Origin: Persicirhabdus sediminis
GTDB lineage: Bacteria > Verrucomicrobiota > Verrucomicrobiia > Verrucomicrobiales > Akkermansiaceae
NCBI RefSeq assembly: GCF_016595495.1
Contig: NZ_JAENIM010000031.1
Coordinates: 1-50,238, forward strand
Direction of reading: 5' to 3'
Length of the DNA: 50,238 nucleotides
Below are positions 17,986 to 27,107 of this stretch, in pieces (the first letter of the stretch is position 1; each line of letters starts with the position of its first letter). The notes under the pieces were generated by a model. It was not told the origin of the DNA, did not search any database, and saw only the letters and a program-made list of their open reading frames with translations. The position numbers were made by a program, and so were the translations under genes.

Positions 17986-18733
17986 AAATGCTAATGTCTT
18001 GGTATTAGTTTGTGCGCTGTTATTTTGGCTGGCCCACTTGGCGAGGGCTGAAATGACCGCTGAACGTGAGTTTGCCCAGCTAGCTGTAGTGGCGGTATGC
18101 GAGCCAGTGAAGCGCAGCTATCAAATGAATAAACAGGGGGAGAGTCAGCTAGTCGTGCGCAAGTTTCCCGATATCCCACCAGCTCAATTATTTCTATCAA
18201 GTGAGGGGACGGGTGAAGAGACCCAAGCGCTAAGAGTTGCGGTGGGCATGAATTCAATGGCTGGGTTTATCCGAGTACCAGCGGGAGAGAAAATCTCGTT
18301 GCGCCTGTCGCCCGCAGCGCAAAGCGGCGAGGCCTACATCCAGCTTGACCCTCTTGATGCTAACGGCAGTTACCTTGTTTTGCTGCAGCCGAAATCTCCA
18401 ACGGCAGTAGTTAGCTGGAAATCATCCAGCTACCAGTTAGTGAAACTTCCGAGAGTTGATCGTACGGCAAGTCAGCGGCAGTTTTGGATTTTTAATGCGG
18501 CGCCGACGCCCATGCCTATTGGCTTTGGTAGTCAGAGCCAGCTGGTTCCAGCTGGGCAGTTAGTTAGCTGCCCATACCGCAATACACGACCATTGCGGTC
18601 GCTTTATTTAGTACGCGATGGCAAAAAGTCCAACCAACGCATAGCCAAGTTAGAACCTCAGCTCAAGCTTTGTTATGTGTTGACGGCGCGTAGTGATGGC
18701 AGCTTCCACTGGCTTGAGCTGGTTCTTCCTTAA
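17969..18733 (+). CDS. Exported protein overlapping the Verru_Chthon-like gene
   Basis: About 254 aa with a signal peptide (NVLVLVCALLFWLAHLARA), then a beta-rich body without recognised family. The chosen ATG lies inside the last six codons of the upstream gene (stop at 17985), so the two are translationally coupled and probably work together at the cell envelope. An earlier in-frame start at 17900 would place polar residues before the signal peptide and is unlikely. Confidence 0.65.
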   Translation: MMRNFRNANVLVLVCALLFWLAHLARAEMTAEREFAQLAVVAVCEPVKRSYQMNKQGESQLVVRKFPDIPPAQLFLSSEGTGEETQALRVAVGMNSMAGFIRVPAGEKISLRLSPAAQSGEAYIQLDPLDANGSYLVLLQPKSPTAVVSWKSSSYQLVKLPRVDRTASQRQFWIFNAAPTPMPIGFGSQSQLVPAGQLVSCPYRNTRPLRSLYLVRDGKKSNQRIAKLEPQLKLCYVLTARSDGSFHWLELVLP

Positions 18734-18734
18734 G

Positions 18735-19130
18735 CTAGTTGGCCTGGCTATTGCGGATGCTAACTTGCTCGTTAAGCGTGCAGAAATCGTACAGCCAGCC
18801 AAAACCAAACAAACCACCTGTTAGCATCCATAGGATGCCGGTGCCAATTTTTCCAAGATAGAAACGGTGAATGCCAAAGAGACCGAGGAATGTCTGGAAA
18901 ATCCACGCCAAGTTGTAGTCATATTTGCCGCCAGTGTAGCGGAAGTCGCATTGTTTATCCATAGATGGAATGAGGAACAGGTCAATCAGCCAGCCGATAC
19001 CTAGCAGGCCAGCTGTCAATAGCCAGATGGTACCTGTGACCGGGCGCCCGTAGTAAAACCGATGCGCGCCAGTGAAGCCAAATATCCATAAGATGTAGCC
19101 AATTGCTTTAGAGTGTGTGTCTGTGGACAT
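18735..19130 (-). CDS. TM2-domain protein with two TM2 units
   Basis: 131 aa built of two tandem TM2-type modules: [10 protein letters not shown]...[11 protein letters not shown] and [10 protein letters not shown]...GFGWLYDF. Each module is a helix pair with a short turn carrying the conserved HRFYxG motif. The function of bacterial TM2 proteins is not established. It ends two bases from the convergent upstream gene, with no room for a separate terminator. Confidence 0.8.
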   Translation of the reverse strand: MSTDTHSKAIGYILWIFGFTGAHRFYYGRPVTGTIWLLTAGLLGIGWLIDLFLIPSMDKQCDFRYTGGKYDYNLAWIFQTFLGLFGIHRFYLGKIGTGILWMLTGGLFGFGWLYDFCTLNEQVSIRNSQAN

Positions 19131-19193
19131 AGTTATAGTTGTGTTGTTAAATTCGACGCACTCTAACCTTATCAGCTAGTTATTACCAGACAC

Positions 19194-19224
19194 AAAAAAA
19201 TCCACGGTGATCTCACCGTGGATT
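19194..19224 (-). terminator. Terminator of the Zn-peptidase gene
   Basis: AATCCACGGTGA/TCACCGTGGATT stem with a short loop; on the minus strand it is followed by a T-run. It lies about 20 bp after the stop codon at 19246. Confidence 0.85.
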
Positions 19225-19245
19225 GAAAATCTCTAGCTGGATATG

Positions 19246-19989
19246 TTATTCGCGGCGACCCAGCAGAATGGATAGATAATAAAGTAGCTGGGCGAGTGAG
19301 GCTAGCGCGGCCACCACATAGGTCATCGCCGCCCAGTGCAGTGCGCTTTTCGCCTGATCTTGATACTGGCTGCTCATCACGCCAGTGCCTTGCATCCATA
19401 CCAATGCGCGTTTGCTAGCATCAAATTCTACCGGGAGCGTGATGAAGGAAAACAAGGTAACCATGCTCAAGCAGGCTACGTAGAGCCACAGCAAGGTGAG
19501 GTTTCCGGTGGCGTAGGCGCCAAAAATGGACATGATCAAAATCACATTCATCATTTTAGAAGACAGTCCAACAATGGGGACGAGCTTCGAGCGCATGCCC
19601 AGCCAGTGGTACGCTTGTGCGTGCTGCACGGCGTGACCACATTCGTGGGCCGCTACCGCTGCTGCTGCCACATTACGCTGCTGGTAAACGCTTTCACTTA
19701 GGTTGACTGTCTTATTAGCTGGATTGTAGTGGTCGGTCAGCTGGCCAGGTGTGCTGATGACTTTCACGTCAGTGATGCCATTTTGGCGTAACATCATCTC
19801 GGCAATCTCACGGCCGCTCTGTGAAATGGGGCTCTGAGAAAATTGCTGAAAGCGTGATTTGAGCATGTGGCTGACCCAAAGGCTAGCGAGCATTGAGATA
19901 CCAACAATGATCCAAATCATAGGGATGCCACCCGGGCGAGGGTGTCCTGATTGGGCTAAGTAATAAAAGTCTGTAATGATAGTTTCCAT
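19246..19989 (-). CDS. Zinc metallopeptidase, YugP family (Zn_peptidase_2)
   Basis: About 247 aa. There is an N-terminal membrane helix, then the HExxH zinc site HECGH followed by AVQHA, then several hydrophobic segments. This is the arrangement of the YugP/DUF-type membrane metallopeptidases. The physiological substrate is unknown. I chose the ATG at 19989 over a TTG nine bases upstream. A clear terminator follows, so it is a single-gene unit. Confidence 0.85.
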   Translation of the reverse strand: METIITDFYYLAQSGHPRPGGIPMIWIIVGISMLASLWVSHMLKSRFQQFSQSPISQSGREIAEMMLRQNGITDVKVISTPGQLTDHYNPANKTVNLSESVYQQRNVAAAAVAAHECGHAVQHAQAYHWLGMRSKLVPIVGLSSKMMNVILIMSIFGAYATGNLTLLWLYVACLSMVTLFSFITLPVEFDASKRALVWMQGTGVMSSQYQDQAKSALHWAAMTYVVAALASLAQLLYYLSILLGRRE

Positions 19990-20174
19990 GGGCGTCAAAT
20001 TAGGTGTGATTGGCTGCTTTGCAAGGGTGGTGAAGTTTACTTTTCCTAAACACTAGTTCTTACATGTTTTTAGCGTCTACAGATGGACAGTTTGCTTATT
20101 CATTTTCTAATTTTTCTCATCCGCCTAGCTGGATTCATCCATTCATCTTCTAGCTAGAATATCGCTACGGGAAC

Positions 20175-20204
20175 AAAAAATCCACTCAGTGCATGCTGAG
20201 TGGA
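20175..20204 (-). terminator. Terminator of the PEP-CTERM gene
   Basis: TCCACTCAG-tgcatg-CTGAGTGGA perfect stem; on the minus strand a T-run follows. It sits about 30 bp after the stop at 20236. Confidence 0.85.
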
Positions 20205-20235
20205 CTTCGTGAGTTATGTAAATGTAGTTACTGAA

Positions 20236-20910
20236 TTAGCAGCGACGGCGTCTCAGCAGTAGGCAGATGCCTGATAGGCCGAGTAGACTTACAGCACTTG
20301 GCTCTGGGATGACGGTGAAATTCACGTCATCAAGCATAAACCCTCCACCAGTGCTGCCGTCTTTTGTTGTTGCGAAATCGAATTCGATTTGTACGTCGCT
20401 TACTCCTTCTGGGGCGGTGGCTGTGAGTTCAAATGTCTCCCACAGTTCATTGCTAGATGTGTAGCTGTCGGACAGACTTAATGTTTCTGCATACATAACC
20501 TCGCCGTCGATATCTAGCCAGATGATAGACATATCTAAGCTAGCACCATCGGCAATGACCGTAGACGTAGCTTTGAAGTCAGCTGATAGGGTGTATGTAG
20601 ATCCCTCTGTGGCAGCAAATTCTTGGCCGAAGGAACTTGCAGTATCTGCTTTGTAGGCTTTCAACCACAAACCAGCCGAGCCTTCTGAGGCCGCCCATGT
20701 TTTGGCTTTAATTTGGCCATCTGCGGCATCTCCTGAAGTGCTGTTGTAGTACCAGTGACCAGAGTAGTCGATAGAGGAGTTATCTGAACCATCGGGGAGC
20801 GCTGCTTCGAAGTTACCATTGCCAATGCTACCTCCAATGAGGGTGGTTGTTGCATGTGCGCTGCCTAATGTGAGGGCAGCACAGCCGATGATTTGGGTGA
20901 GTAGTTTCAT
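20236..20910 (-). CDS. PEP-CTERM sorted secreted protein
   Basis: 224 aa: signal peptide (CAALTLGSAHA), a beta-sandwich body resembling carbohydrate-binding-module or DUF642-like jelly rolls (GNGNFEAALPDGS, LWLKAYKAD, LDDVNF), and a C-terminal PEP-CTERM tail (IPEPS, hydrophobic stretch, RRRR). PEP-CTERM proteins are processed by an exosortase and are usually surface or matrix proteins. No exosortase gene lies in the window. Confidence 0.85.
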   Translation of the reverse strand: MKLLTQIIGCAALTLGSAHATTTLIGGSIGNGNFEAALPDGSDNSSIDYSGHWYYNSTSGDAADGQIKAKTWAASEGSAGLWLKAYKADTASSFGQEFAATEGSTYTLSADFKATSTVIADGASLDMSIIWLDIDGEVMYAETLSLSDSYTSSNELWETFELTATAPEGVSDVQIEFDFATTKDGSTGGGFMLDDVNFTVIPEPSAVSLLGLSGICLLLRRRRC

Positions 20911-21077
20911 GTCTCAGTTAGTATATGTATTCTCTGAAAACTAACTACGTGGGGTGAGTTAGCTCTCACCGGTCTTCTAGTATAACGATTTTCATCATAC
21001 AGCTATTTAAGGTTACAAACGTTTATCGCTGTTGAGTTTTTCGATTTAACTGACTGAGTGATAGAGATGACAGATGC

Positions 21078-21112
21078 AAAAAAAATCCGTCCAGCCTTAG
21101 CTGAACGGATTT
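21078..21112 (-). terminator. Terminator of the BI-1 family gene
   Basis: AATCCGTTCAGC (minus strand) pairs imperfectly with GCTGGACGGATT around a short loop, followed by a T-run of eight. It lies about 25 bp after the stop at 21135. Confidence 0.8.
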
Positions 21113-21134
21113 AATAAAGTTATATGTTAGCGTG

Positions 21135-21842
21135 TTATTCGCGCGACATAAATATGCGCAGCACGTACCAGAAGAGTAGAGCGACGCTGGCAAAGAGTTC
21201 GAGAGAGGCTGCTACGTATTGGTCTGTTCCGTAGTGGTGGATGATGTTGCTAGTACCGTAGAGGATGTAGCCACCTGCCACGAGACACATGATAGCAGAG
21301 AATAGGATACCCAGCTCAAAGCCACCGATGATAGATATGACAATGACACCGATGCCGATGATCACAGCCATTTTCAACATGCCACCTAGGAATGAGAAAT
21401 CTTTGCGCGTGGTGAACGCGATGGCGGTGAGTGCGGCAAATAGGAAGAAGGTTACGCCGCCAGCTTTAACCAATAGATCACCGTCTGGCGCCATACGTAG
21501 AGCCAGTAGAATCATTGGTAAAAAGATCACAGCCTCAAGCGCAATGTAGAAGCCTAAGCCTAGATATTGCATGCCTAAGCTAGTGCTGTTATTTGCCCAT
21601 CTTGTAGCTAGCATCGAGCCTCCCATGAAGGCGCCGAGTACGATAAGCCAGCTGAGGGATGACTTTCCTAGCAGGCCAAAGACGGTTTGTTCAATATTTG
21701 GAATGCTCAGTAACATTGCCTCTAGCACAATGAACGCGAGCACGGAGCCAGCTAGGTGCCAGTAGGTTTTGCGGATGAAAGCTGAGCGGGTGTCGACGTC
21801 AGTTTGGGCGACAGTATATGGGTTTGCGTAGGATCCGTTCAT
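21135..21842 (-). CDS. Bax inhibitor-1/YccA family membrane protein
   Basis: 235 aa with seven predicted hydrophobic helices and an N-terminal cytosolic segment. The pattern FIRKTYWHLAGSVLAF at the first helix, and the late helices ending in a short charged C-terminus, match BI-1-like proteins (TMBIM/YccA), some of which are calcium-leak channels or FtsH modulators. It stands alone with its own terminator, 38 bp upstream of the M48 protease gene's 3' end. Confidence 0.85.
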   Translation of the reverse strand: MNGSYANPYTVAQTDVDTRSAFIRKTYWHLAGSVLAFIVLEAMLLSIPNIEQTVFGLLGKSSLSWLIVLGAFMGGSMLATRWANNSTSLGMQYLGLGFYIALEAVIFLPMILLALRMAPDGDLLVKAGGVTFFLFAALTAIAFTTRKDFSFLGGMLKMAVIIGIGVIVISIIGGFELGILFSAIMCLVAGGYILYGTSNIIHHYGTDQYVAASLELFASVALLFWYVLRIFMSRE

Positions 21843-21879
21843 TGTAGATTAGAGTTTGGGTGCCGTTAGTTTAGAAGAC

Positions 21880-23148
21880 TTAGCTGTCTTGGCGATGATT
21901 TTCTAATTTTTTTAAGGCATCAAGACGGGTGAGCATTGGTGGGTGTGAGTAGTCGAGGAAGACGGGCAGCGGGTGAGGGGTTAGGTTGCTGAGATTATCT
22001 GAGGCGAGTTTTTTCAGCGCGCTGATGAGGTGGGCTGGAGTTTTCTGGATTTCCGCGGCGTAGGCGTCAGCTTCAAATTCGTGTTTGCGGCTAGACATAT
22101 TGCCAATCACTGCAAGTACACGTGACACTGGTGAGAAGAGCAGCGAGAAGAAGATTAAGCCCGCATAGGTAGAGATCTGGCTAACACCAAAGGCGTCAAA
22201 GAGTTCTCTAGCAAAAGCGCCATCTTTGTTGGTCACTAGCCCGAGCAGGAAGAAAATCACAGCGGTCTGCACGATGCCAAAAACGAGGCGCTGGATGATG
22301 TGTTTCTTCTTAAAATGGCCAACTTCGTGGGCTAGAACACCGAGGAGCTCGTCGGTGCTTTGGTTTTCTATCAAGGTGTCAAACAAGGCGATTTTTTTGC
22401 GTTTTCCAAAACCTGTGAAAAATGCGTTAGATTTGGTGGAGCGCTTCGACCCGTCCATCACGTAGATCTCGGTGAGTGGGAAGTCACACTTTTTAGACAT
22501 CTCTTGGATCGCTGATTTCAGCTCGCCGTCTTCCATCGGCTCAAACTTGTTGAACAAGGGGAGTATATAGGTGGGGGCTAAATAAGTCATCAGCAGCTGG
22601 AATGAGGTAAATGCTAACCAAGCCCAGAACCAGGCGTTGTCTACGGATTCAAAGATCCATAAAACCATGGCTAGTAGCGGCAGTCCTAGCAGAGCCATCA
22701 GCACGAGCCCTTTGATGAGATCGGTGATGAAGGTGGCTGGAGTGGTTTTGTTGAAACCAAATTTCTCTTCGATAACAAAGGTGCTGTAGATATCAAATGG
22801 CATGTGGATGATGCCGTTAGCCACCATGAGCACGCCGATGTACACTAGGCCGTTAGTGATTTCGCTGTAACCTAGAGATCTAACCCATACATCTAGCTGG
22901 CCAAATCCATTGGCAAACCAGAAGACTAGCAATACTCCTAAGCTGAAGCTGGCTTTGATGATGCCAAAGCGTTCGCCCACTTTGGTATATTGCTGGGATT
23001 GAGCGTATTTGTCGTCATCGTAGATTCCCTTGAATTCTTCAGGCAGCTCAGGCTGCAGTGATTTCATGTTGAGAATGGCGGCGACGAAGTCGAGGTTCCA
23101 TAGCGCAAAGAGCGCGATGACGATAAAAACAGCGGTGGCGTTGTCCAT
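21880..23148 (-). CDS. M48-family (Ste24-like) CAAX-type membrane protease
   Basis: 422 aa with several membrane helices and the zinc site HEVGH (274-278) followed by KHEFEADAYA, which supplies the third ligand. This is the full Ste24p/CAAX protease 1 domain layout (peptidase M48_N plus M48). In bacteria it removes or quality-controls membrane-protein segments; prenylated substrates are not expected. It is the last gene of a run tatC-yicC-M48 with gaps of 9 and 54 bp. Confidence 0.88.
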   Translation of the reverse strand: MDNATAVFIVIALFALWNLDFVAAILNMKSLQPELPEEFKGIYDDDKYAQSQQYTKVGERFGIIKASFSLGVLLVFWFANGFGQLDVWVRSLGYSEITNGLVYIGVLMVANGIIHMPFDIYSTFVIEEKFGFNKTTPATFITDLIKGLVLMALLGLPLLAMVLWIFESVDNAWFWAWLAFTSFQLLMTYLAPTYILPLFNKFEPMEDGELKSAIQEMSKKCDFPLTEIYVMDGSKRSTKSNAFFTGFGKRKKIALFDTLIENQSTDELLGVLAHEVGHFKKKHIIQRLVFGIVQTAVIFFLLGLVTNKDGAFARELFDAFGVSQISTYAGLIFFSLLFSPVSRVLAVIGNMSSRKHEFEADAYAAEIQKTPAHLISALKKLASDNLSNLTPHPLPVFLDYSHPPMLTRLDALKKLENHRQDS

Positions 23149-23202
23149 GAGTTAGGTGAAAGTTGGTGTGTATCCCAGCTGGCTGGAATGGGTTGAGCGC
23201 GC

Positions 23203-24084
23203 TTATTCGACGTTCTGAATTTGCTCGCGGATTTTTTCCAGCTCGGTTTTGGAAGTAACAATCAGCTGAGCTAGAATGGCATCGTTAGCTTTAGAGCCAA
23301 TGGTATTGAATTCACGGTTGAGCTCCTGACAGAGGAAATCTAATGGTCTGCCAGATGGCTCGTCATTTTGCAAATACTCATGGAAGCGGCGCAGGTGTGA
23401 GCGCAGGCGAGTTGTCTCTTCTGAAATGTCGCAGCGGTCGGCAAACAGGGCGATCTCTTTGACGATGCGTTCGTCTGCTAGATCGACTTCCAGCTCAGCT
23501 TCGCTGAGGCGGCGCTGAAGGTTTTGACGGTAGTTCTCTAGCACACTAGGGGCGTGGGTTTCTATCTGATCAGCCAGCTGGGCGAGTGAGTCGAGCCGCG
23601 CATTGATGTCGGTTTCGAGGTCATCACCTTCGCTAGAACGCATGTCGACAAGGTTTTTCAGAGCGTCTTGCAGTGCTGGCTGGATCACAGTCCAAGCGGC
23701 ATCGGCATCAGCTTCTTCCTGGTCGAAGGTGAAAACCTCAGGGGTGCGTAGAAAATCACTAGCAGCTGGAGTTACCGAGCGTTCTAGTGTTGCTGATAGA
23801 CGAGTGAAGGCTAGTTCAAGAGCTTTTGCCAGCTCAAGGTTGACGTCGACTTGAGCGCCAGCCGAGGCTGATTTCTCTATGGTGATGGCGACGTGAATAC
23901 GACCGCGCGAGACGCAGCTGAGGACAGCCTTACGAATGCGCGCTTCTAGCTCTGAGTAGCTGCGCGGCATCTGCACGACGACTTCCCCTTGCTTGCGATT
24001 GACGGAGCTGATTTCAACTCTAGCGATAAGCTGGTCGCCAGCGTGTTCGGCGCGGCCGAAGCCGGTCATGGAGAAAATGGGCAT
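23203..24084 (-). CDS. yicC: YicC-family protein
   Basis: 293 aa starting MPIFSMTGFGRAE, the family's signature N-terminus, and ending with the DUF1732-type C-terminus (ELNREFNTIGSKAND, then VTSKTELEKIREQIQNVE). In E. coli YicC is an RNase linked to sRNA decay, and the catalytic role is recent knowledge for that protein. It is nine bases after tatC in the same direction, so co-transcription is likely. Confidence 0.9.
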   Translation of the reverse strand: MPIFSMTGFGRAEHAGDQLIARVEISSVNRKQGEVVVQMPRSYSELEARIRKAVLSCVSRGRIHVAITIEKSASAGAQVDVNLELAKALELAFTRLSATLERSVTPAASDFLRTPEVFTFDQEEADADAAWTVIQPALQDALKNLVDMRSSEGDDLETDINARLDSLAQLADQIETHAPSVLENYRQNLQRRLSEAELEVDLADERIVKEIALFADRCDISEETTRLRSHLRRFHEYLQNDEPSGRPLDFLCQELNREFNTIGSKANDAILAQLIVTSKTELEKIREQIQNVE

Positions 24085-24093
24085 ATTGGTAAC

Positions 24094-25614
24094 TTAGGTT
24101 GGTTTGTTAGTTTTGTCGTCGTCAGAGTCATCACTGTCAGCTGAATTTTCCTCAGTTGATGATGATTCTGTTTTTTCCTCGTGATCGTCTGGGAAGTCGA
24201 TGTCGTGGTCGTCATCGATTTCATTACATGATTCATCGGTCTCACCATAGGTGATTTCGGATACAGGTGTTAGTGTTGGGTAGAAGCTGTCGTCATTGCT
24301 ATCTACGCCGATGATTTCACCGTCGTCGCATTCTTCACCTTCTCCGTCAGCGTGCACGTCGTCGCTCCAGTGGTCGTCATCTTCGTCGTGGACGTATTCG
24401 TCCTCGAATGGATCGTGGTAGCTGTCATCGGCTGGATGCGCTTCTAGGCCTGCGGCGGGAACGATGGCGGCACCATATTTCTCGCGATATTCTTGCTCTT
24501 CAGCAGCTTCTTTCTCGCGTTCTTTTTTGTTATGGAAATATGCCAGCCAGATACAGATTTCATAGAGCACGTACATAGGTACAGCTAACAGGCAAAGCGT
24601 GAGGGTATCTGGAGTTGGTGTGATGATGGCTGCTGTGAAGAAGATGGCTAGAATGGCGTAGCGGCGCGTATTAGACATCATCTGGTAGTTCAGCAGGCCA
24701 ATTTTAACCAATGTCATAACCACAACTGGTAGCTCGAAGCCTAGACCAAAGATCAGGGTGAACTGGGTGGCGAAGGTGATGTAGTGGCCAATACGCCACT
24801 CGTTAGATACACCGAGGTTGTTGCTGTAGCTGTAGAAGAAATCTAGCACTTTCGGCAGTACGACAAAGTAGGCGAATAGTACGCCAATGAGAAAGAGTCC
24901 AAAACCGATAGCCATCGCTGGCCACATGGCGCGCTTTTCTTTTTCCTTCAGCCCTGGCAAGATAAACTGCATGATGAAGTACAGCAGCATAGGGAAGGAG
25001 ATGATGAGACCTGAGAAAAATGCTAACTTGAGGGAGAGCATGAAGCCCTCTGTTGGGTTGAGTGCCTGCATGTAGAGCATGCGGTCACCAGCACCTGTGT
25101 CGGCATTAGGTTGTTTGTCCTCGGCTACGAGCTCGAGGACCTGCTTGCGCATTTTGTCATCCATGCCGGGTAATTTTTCGACGTAGGCGAGCCGCTTTTG
25201 TTCATCTTTGATGAGCATGGCTGTGCGGTAGTAGATGACGCACTCGCTGTGAAAGCTGAGCTGCGGGTCGTCGAGGTGTTTGAAGAGTAAGCGGCGCTGT
25301 CCGCTAGTAAGTGGGGCGGCTCGGTCGGCAATTTCTTTTGCCCGTTCCCATGTGTCGACGTCGATTTTGACTCCTGTCTCTTTAACATCTGGCAGTAGTT
25401 GACCTTGGCTAATGTCCCACAGTTTGGCCACCGGTTGGCGGATGATTTTCATCAACGAGTCACTGAACGCCCAGCAAATCACTGTGGCCAGGGCAAGTGT
25501 GATAATCACACGAGTCACCATGATTCTGAGATCGTCGAGGTGATCTAAAAATGGTTTTTCGTGTTCCGGATTCGCTTTTTCGCGAAGGTTGAAAACTTTT
25601 GTGAGCAGAAACAT
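24094..25614 (-). CDS. tatC: Sec-independent translocase TatC, with large loop and acidic tail
   Basis: TatC is the twin-arginine signal receptor in the inner membrane. The core helices are recognisable (FLDHLDDLR near residue 22, ALNPTEGFMLSLKLAFFSG, LIFGLGFELPVVV, AAIITPTPD). The protein is 506 aa, far longer than the roughly 250 aa of typical TatC. The first periplasmic loop is expanded by about 100 residues (about 70-178), and a C-terminal tail (about 363-506) is almost wholly Asp/Glu/Ser. No tatA or tatB lies nearby. The start ATG is at 25614. It heads a probable tatC-yicC-M48 operon. Confidence 0.9.
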   Translation of the reverse strand: MFLLTKVFNLREKANPEHEKPFLDHLDDLRIMVTRVIITLALATVICWAFSDSLMKIIRQPVAKLWDISQGQLLPDVKETGVKIDVDTWERAKEIADRAAPLTSGQRRLLFKHLDDPQLSFHSECVIYYRTAMLIKDEQKRLAYVEKLPGMDDKMRKQVLELVAEDKQPNADTGAGDRMLYMQALNPTEGFMLSLKLAFFSGLIISFPMLLYFIMQFILPGLKEKEKRAMWPAMAIGFGLFLIGVLFAYFVVLPKVLDFFYSYSNNLGVSNEWRIGHYITFATQFTLIFGLGFELPVVVMTLVKIGLLNYQMMSNTRRYAILAIFFTAAIITPTPDTLTLCLLAVPMYVLYEICIWLAYFHNKKEREKEAAEEQEYREKYGAAIVPAAGLEAHPADDSYHDPFEDEYVHDEDDDHWSDDVHADGEGEECDDGEIIGVDSNDDSFYPTLTPVSEITYGETDESCNEIDDDHDIDFPDDHEEKTESSSTEENSADSDDSDDDKTNKPT

Positions 25615-25838
25615 GTGTGGTGACAGCTATTTAAGTCATGAACGCCATACAACAAAGGCGATATTTTCGCAAAGAGGATCTTTTTTCATCTTTGCTTGGA
25701 TATGGCTCCCTATACGGCATGGAGACACCGCATTTTTCGCTCTGTAAGCACAGATAATATCTCGGTGCTTTGGGAGCTTTGGGTGTTTTTTGGCTTACTT
25801 TAGACTGCGAGCAGCTCTGGGAGTTCGTGGTGACTACT

Positions 25839-25859
25839 AAAAGATGCACGGCATTTTTT
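25839..25859. repeat. RAYT-associated hairpin
   Basis: AAAAGATGC-acg-GCATTTTTT lies 30 bp upstream of the RAYT start. The same hairpin heads each type-M repeat (5068, 5471, 5734) and, inverted, appears three times at 33628-34146. The rest of 25615-25838 shows no gene; it holds AT-rich upstream sequence shared with no other locus here. Confidence 0.75.
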
Positions 25860-25888
25860 GAGGTGCAAGCCACTGATCCTGTGCGATA

Positions 25889-27094
25889 TTGGTGATTATG
25901 AAATCTCCAGAACCATTGCAGAATCGTCCAAAACCAGCGGCAAGGAAGCCACTAACGCCGCTGCAGTTGGCGGATTGTAAAACGGGTTTTTCTGGTGGCG
26001 CGGCGGGCATGATTTGTGCGCCGCCGTCTGGCGGGCATGTTCGCATTGTTGGCGATGATCAGCACTCCTACTGTTACCACGTGATGAGCCGCACGGCGGG
26101 AGGAGATTATCTGTTTGGCGACCAGGAAAAAGAAGCGTTTTTGCGCATCATGTGGCGCATGGCGCGCTTCTCAGGCATAAAGATACTGACTTATTGTTTG
26201 ATGGATAACCATTTTCACTTGCTCATTCGCGTGCCTAGCAGGGTGAAATTCAATGCCAAATTTGAAGCCTATGAGTCACAAGGTCGGCCAGACGAAAGAC
26301 CGTCGCAAACCAAGCAGCAAGGGGAAGAGCGGCTGATCGACCACCTGCGAACGCTGTATAGCAAAGCGTACATCAGCCAGCTGCGAGCCGAGCTGGCGCA
26401 CATGCGCGCCCATGGCATGGAGCGCTATGCTGATGAGCAACTAACTAAATACAAAGAGCGATTTTGTAATTTAGAAAAATTCGTCAAAGAACTCAAAGAG
26501 CGCTACAGCCGATGGTATAACAAAACTCACGGTAGGCGCGGTGCGCTGTGGATGGGGCGCTACAAAAGTGTATTGGTAGAGTCGACTAACAAACCAGCCG
26601 AACACGAAACCGGTGAAGATTTCACCGCGCTGCACGCCATCGCCGCCTACATCGATCTTAATCCAGTTAGAGCGGGCATCGTTAGCGATCCAAAAGACTA
26701 CCGCTGGTGTGGATACGCCGCCGCGCTGGCTGGCAGCAAACGCTGTCGCTACGGGCTCTGCGAGGTGATGCGCGTAGCGCAAACTAGCTGGAAGAAAAAC
26801 GCCCATCGATACCGACTCTGGCTGATAGAAGATGCCGCCGTGACTAATGATAATGCCAAATCCCAGCTAGAAAATGAACGTGCTAGAGATGGCAAAATCT
26901 CACCCGCTGAGCTACTACGGCATAAAATAAAATACTTCACCGACGGCGTCGCCATCGGCGGCAAAGCCTTCATCAACAATCAATTCAGAACTCACCGCAA
27001 AAAATTTGGCAAGCAGCGCAAGCAAGGCGCCAAAGCTATGACCTCTGAAAACTCAGCCTGTGTAATCTACTCACTGCGCAAGTTTTCCAGCTAG
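25889..27094 (+). CDS. REP-associated tyrosine transposase (Y1_Tnp, RAYT)
   Basis: A 401-aa single-strand transposase of the HUH/Y1 group. The HUH motif is H108-F-H110 (MDNHFHLLI), and YHVMSRTAGG is the typical start of the fold. The nucleophile Tyr is probably Y206 or Y210 in LKERYSRWYNKTHGRRG. RAYTs act on REP hairpins and appear as single, non-repeating genes. The C-terminal extension (about 290-401) is long and not assigned. The N-terminal 50 residues are what the type-M repeats preserve. The stop TAG lies within CCAGCTAG. It is divergent from tatC. The start ATG at 25889 or one at 25898 (MKSPEP) are alternatives. Confidence 0.9.
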   Translation: MVIMKSPEPLQNRPKPAARKPLTPLQLADCKTGFSGGAAGMICAPPSGGHVRIVGDDQHSYCYHVMSRTAGGDYLFGDQEKEAFLRIMWRMARFSGIKILTYCLMDNHFHLLIRVPSRVKFNAKFEAYESQGRPDERPSQTKQQGEERLIDHLRTLYSKAYISQLRAELAHMRAHGMERYADEQLTKYKERFCNLEKFVKELKERYSRWYNKTHGRRGALWMGRYKSVLVESTNKPAEHETGEDFTALHAIAAYIDLNPVRAGIVSDPKDYRWCGYAAALAGSKRCRYGLCEVMRVAQTSWKKNAHRYRLWLIEDAAVTNDNAKSQLENERARDGKISPAELLRHKIKYFTDGVAIGGKAFINNQFRTHRKKFGKQRKQGAKAMTSENSACVIYSLRKFSS

Positions 27095-27107
27095 AGAAAG
27101 TGTCCTG

